From the NCBI GenBank assembly GCA_022572335.1, contig JACZWD010000120.1, forward strand, positions 1 through 8,232: a stretch of DNA of 8,232 bases, given 5' to 3'. The notes under the pieces are model-generated. The model was not told the DNA's origin. It did not search any database and worked only from the letters and a program-made list of their open reading frames with translations. Position 1 is the stretch's first letter, and the number at the start of each line of letters is the position of its first letter. This DNA comes from Pseudomonadota bacterium (GTDB lineage: Bacteria > Pseudomonadota > Alphaproteobacteria > Rhodospirillales > 2-02-FULL-58-16). Below are positions 5,943 through 8,232 of this stretch, piece after piece. A program made the position numbers and the translations under genes.

Positions 5943-6809
5943 ATGACCGTCGCCACGCCGCTTTCCGTAGAGACACCGTCGGGCAAGGATGTCGCCTACG
6001 AGAACTTCCCCGTCGGGTCCTGGTTGTTGCTGGCCCGGCTGCGTCCCCATGTGGCCATTTTCTACGATTTCGCCCGCGGCGCCGACGATATCGCGGATAA
6101 TCCGGACTTGCCGCCGGAGGAGAAGGTGGCGCGGCTGGACGGGTTCGAGGACGCGCTGCTCGGCCGTGATCGGGGGAACCCCGCCTTCCGCAAAGCCCAC
6201 CGCATGCGCGAAAGCCTGGCCGAAACGGGGGTTGCGCCGCGCCACTGTGCGGATTTGCTGGCCGCTTTTAAACTGGATGCGACGAAACTCCGCTACCGGG
6301 ACTGGGACGATCTGATCGGATACTGCACCCTTTCGGCGGCGTCCGTGGGGCGCTACATGCTGGATCTCCACGGCGGGTCGCGCCACGGCTACGGGCCCTC
6401 GGACGCCCTGTGCATGGGACTGCAGATCATCAATCATCTCCAGGACTGCCAGGATGACTACCGCCGCCTGAACCGGGTCTACCTGCCGATGGCGTGGATG
6501 GAGGAGGTCGGCGCGGTGGTTGAGGACCTGGACACCCCGAGCACCAACCCGGCCCTGCGCAAGGTGCTCGATCGCACGCTCGACGGCGTCGAGGCCCTGC
6601 TCACCCAGGCCCGCCCGATGCCGGGCGGCGTGCGCAATCGCCGCCTGGCCATGGAATCCGCGGGCATTCTGGCCATCGCCAACCGGTTGACCGCGCTTTT
6701 GCGGCGCCGCGATCCGCTGGCGCGGCGCGTCGAGCTGTCCAAGGCCGGATTCCTGTGGTGCTGCCTGCTCGGTGTGCTGGCGGCGGCGTTCGGCGCGCGC
6801 AGCGGATGA
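5943..6809 (+). CDS. hpnC: HpnC hydroxysqualene synthase
   Basis: A 288-residue member of the squalene/phytoene synthase family. In the HpnCDE route HpnC converts presqualene diphosphate, made by HpnD, to hydroxysqualene, which HpnE reduces to squalene for hopene cyclisation. The HpnC-type N-terminus VETPSGKDVAYENFPVGSW (9-27) is clear. The first Asp-rich motif is DDIAD at 48-52 and the second is LQDCQDDY (166-173), so both Mg-diphosphate sites look intact. A hydrophobic segment at 268-284 (GFLWCCLLGVLAAAF) may attach the C-terminus to the membrane. The ATG at 5943 is preceded by ACACACCTCCC with no Shine-Dalgarno match, so translation may depend on coupling or be weak. The stop overlaps the hpnB start (ATGA), indicating translational coupling. 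Distinction from HpnD rests on the N-terminal motif and gene order. Confidence 0.92.
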   Translation: MTVATPLSVETPSGKDVAYENFPVGSWLLLARLRPHVAIFYDFARGADDIADNPDLPPEEKVARLDGFEDALLGRDRGNPAFRKAHRMRESLAETGVAPRHCADLLAAFKLDATKLRYRDWDDLIGYCTLSAASVGRYMLDLHGGSRHGYGPSDALCMGLQIINHLQDCQDDYRRLNRVYLPMAWMEEVGAVVEDLDTPSTNPALRKVLDRTLDGVEALLTQARPMPGGVRNRRLAMESAGILAIANRLTALLRRRDPLARRVELSKAGFLWCCLLGVLAAAFGARSG

Positions 6810-7996
6810 CCCTCTCTATCGCTGCCATCGCGGCCGTCATCGCGCTCGGCGCGTGGGGGGTGCTGGTTCTGTTCCGCGGCGCGTTCTGGCGCGCCGACCA
6901 GCGGCTGGACGGACCTTTTCCCAGCCGCGACTCATGGCCGGGTGTCGTCGTCATCGTTCCCGCCCGAAACGAGGCGGCGACCATAGGACGGTGCGTCGCA
7001 TCGCTCCTCGCCCAGGACTATCCGGGCGCTCTGTCCATCGTCGTCGTGGATGACGGCAGCGACGACGGGACCGCCGCAACGGCCCGCCGTGCGGCGGCGG
7101 GCTCGAAGCGCCTTTCCCTGGTCACGGCGGCGCCGCCGGAAGCGGGCTGGACCGGCAAGCTGTGGGCCGTGGCCCAGGGTCTGGCCCACGCCGAAAAGGT
7201 GGCGCCCGAGGCCCCGTTCGTGCTGTTCACCGACGCCGATATCGAGCATGGCCCGCAAAATCTGCGCCGTTTGGTGGGTAAGGCCGAGGCCGGCGGGCTC
7301 GACCTGGTCTCCCTGATGGTGCTTTTGCGCTGCCGGAGTGCCTGGGAGCGCTTAATGATTCCCGCCTTCGTCTTCTTCTTCCAGAAAGTCTATCCGTTTC
7401 CCCGCGTCAACGACCCCGAAAGGCCCGAGGCCGCCGCCGCGGGGGGCTGCATGCTGGTGCGCCGCGCCGCTTTGCGGCAGGCGGGCGGCGTCGAGACCAT
7501 CCGCGGCCGGCTCATCGACGACTGCGCGCTGGGGAAACGCATCAAGCGCAAGGGACCGATCTGGCTCGGCCTCACCGGCAGCGTGCGCAGCCTGCGCGCC
7601 CACCCGCGCCTGGAGGACATGTGGAACATGGTGGCGCGCACGGCGTTCGAACAACTTGGGTATTCCTGGGCGGCGCTGGGTGGCACGGTGTTCGGCATGG
7701 CCGTCCTCTATCTGGTGCCGCCGGCGGCGGCGTTCGCGGGGCTGGTGGCGGGCGACGCCATGGCGGGGCTGGCGGGGCTCGCGGCGTGGTCGCTGATGGC
7801 GTTCGCTTACCGGCCTACGGTCCGGCTTTACGGCCAGCCGCCGTGGTCGGTCCTGACGTTGCCCGTGGCGGCCCTGTTGTTTACCCTGATGACGGCGGAT
7901 TCCGCGCGCCGCCACTGGAAGGGCTGCGGCGGCGCCTGGAAGGGGCGCAGCTACGGCGGTCCGGCCAATGGACGGCGCGCCGGCCCGGGCGGGTGA
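6806..7996 (+). CDS. hpnB: HpnB hopanoid-associated GT2 glycosyltransferase
   Basis: A 396-residue GT-A fold family-2 glycosyltransferase of the HpnB type. Its exact donor, acceptor and need in hopanoid synthesis are not settled. An N-terminal membrane segment (about 4-24) precedes the catalytic domain: VVVIVPARNEAATIGRCV (47-64), VVDDGSDDGT (80-89), the nucleotide-sugar DxD as TDAD (142-145), and a catalytic-type pair D238-D239 in LIDDCALG. More hydrophobic segments lie at about 285-335 and 348-364. The tail ARRHWKGCGGAWKGRSYGG (367-385) is of the sort seen in HpnB. The start is ATG 6806, overlapping the hpnC stop by four bases; an in-frame ATG at 6755 would add 17 residues read out of the end of hpnC and is rejected. 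The last 12 residues (ANGRRAGPGG and before) are a low-complexity extension. Confidence 0.9.
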   Translation: MTLSIAAIAAVIALGAWGVLVLFRGAFWRADQRLDGPFPSRDSWPGVVVIVPARNEAATIGRCVASLLAQDYPGALSIVVVDDGSDDGTAATARRAAAGSKRLSLVTAAPPEAGWTGKLWAVAQGLAHAEKVAPEAPFVLFTDADIEHGPQNLRRLVGKAEAGGLDLVSLMVLLRCRSAWERLMIPAFVFFFQKVYPFPRVNDPERPEAAAAGGCMLVRRAALRQAGGVETIRGRLIDDCALGKRIKRKGPIWLGLTGSVRSLRAHPRLEDMWNMVARTAFEQLGYSWAALGGTVFGMAVLYLVPPAAAFAGLVAGDAMAGLAGLAAWSLMAFAYRPTVRLYGQPPWSVLTLPVAALLFTLMTADSARRHWKGCGGAWKGRSYGGPANGRRAGPGG

Positions 7997-8010
7997 CGCC
8001 GGGTGACGCC
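7991..8010. repeat. 10-bp direct tandem duplication at the hpnB stop
   Basis: GGGTGACGCC occurs twice back to back (7991-8000 and 8001-8010). The first copy contains the hpnB stop TGA, and the second repeats a TGA in the following spacer. It is a short perfect duplication in the 33-bp hpnB-hpnD gap. No function is apparent; slippage is the likeliest origin. Confidence 0.9.
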
Positions 8011-8029
8011 CCGGTCCGTCATAGGGAGC

Positions 8030-8232
8030 ATGACGGTGAGCGAACGCACCTCCTCCTCCGAGGTCACGGACCACGTCAGGTCCCTGGTCAGACGGTCGGG
8101 AACTTCGTTTTTCTGGGCCATGCGCACCCTGCCCGCGGCGAAACGGAACGCCATGTACGCGGTGTATGCCTTCTGCCGCGAGGTGGATGACATCGCCGAC
8201 GATCCGGCGGAGGAGGCGGACAAGCGGACCCG
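8030..8232 (+). CDS. hpnD: HpnD presqualene diphosphate synthase, 5' part
   Basis: The first 67 residues of a squalene/phytoene synthase family protein, cut by the window end. HpnD condenses two farnesyl diphosphates to presqualene diphosphate, the substrate of HpnC. The HpnD-like N-terminus reads HVRSLVRRSGTSFFWAMRTLP (15-35), then MYAVYAFCREVDDIADDP (42-59) with the first Asp-rich motif DDIAD at 53-57. The ATG at 8030 has AGGGAG (8023-8028) only 1 nt before it; GTG 8036 is 7 nt from the same site and may be the better start, giving a protein two residues shorter. The second Asp-rich motif lies beyond the window. Assignment from motif, N-terminus and the order hpnC-hpnB-hpnD. Confidence 0.9.
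   Translation, partial: MTVSERTSSSEVTDHVRSLVRRSGTSFFWAMRTLPAAKRNAMYAVYAFCREVDDIADDPAEEADKRT

Noticed and set aside
6755..6805. 17-residue N-terminal extension of HpnB
   Set aside because: It would be read from inside the end of hpnC; the ATG at 6806 gives an ATGA overlap and places the membrane segment at the N-terminus.

Overview
The window is GC-rich with dense coding and long out-of-frame shadow ORFs. Its hopanoid (hpn) genes and codon usage suggest an alphaproteobacterium, perhaps Rhodospirillales-like. No rRNA or housekeeping marker is present, so the taxonomy is inference. I see no tRNA, rRNA, insertion sequence or CRISPR array.

Left block (about 1-3421): a selenium/histidine-betaine module. 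A GT-B glycosyltransferase of the SenB (selenosugar synthase) type lies on the minus strand. Only 26 bp separate its start from that of a plus-strand DinB/FGE-sulfatase enzyme of the EgtB/SenA type, which is followed 16 bp later by egtD (histidine methyltransferase). Together these suggest a selenoneine route: EgtD makes hercynine, SenB makes a selenosugar from selenophosphate and a UDP-sugar, and SenA joins the two. The selenophosphate synthetase (senC/selD) of described sen clusters is not in the window. Downstream of senB is a 95-bp near-palindromic element (24-118).

Middle block (3422-5290): a 469-bp gene-free stretch holds 2.7 copies of a very GC-rich 59-bp tandem repeat, then an AT-richer regulatory region with two promoter-like elements, an 18-codon candidate leader ORF and an inverted repeat. 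It precedes a Tat-exported PotD-like solute-binding protein with no ABC permease or ATPase beside it. A 230-bp gap with two small hairpins follows.

Right block (5291-8232): a hopanoid operon, hpnM-hpnC-hpnB-hpnD, with hpnD cut by the window end. HpnD and HpnC belong to the HpnCDE route from farnesyl diphosphate through presqualene diphosphate and hydroxysqualene to squalene. HpnE is expected just beyond the window. HpnM is a periplasmic MlaC-like protein linked to hopanoid transport, and HpnB is a membrane-associated GT2 glycosyltransferase of uncertain substrate.

The most notable content is the divergent senB / senA-egtD arrangement, the 59-bp GC-rich array, and the concentric palindrome behind senB.
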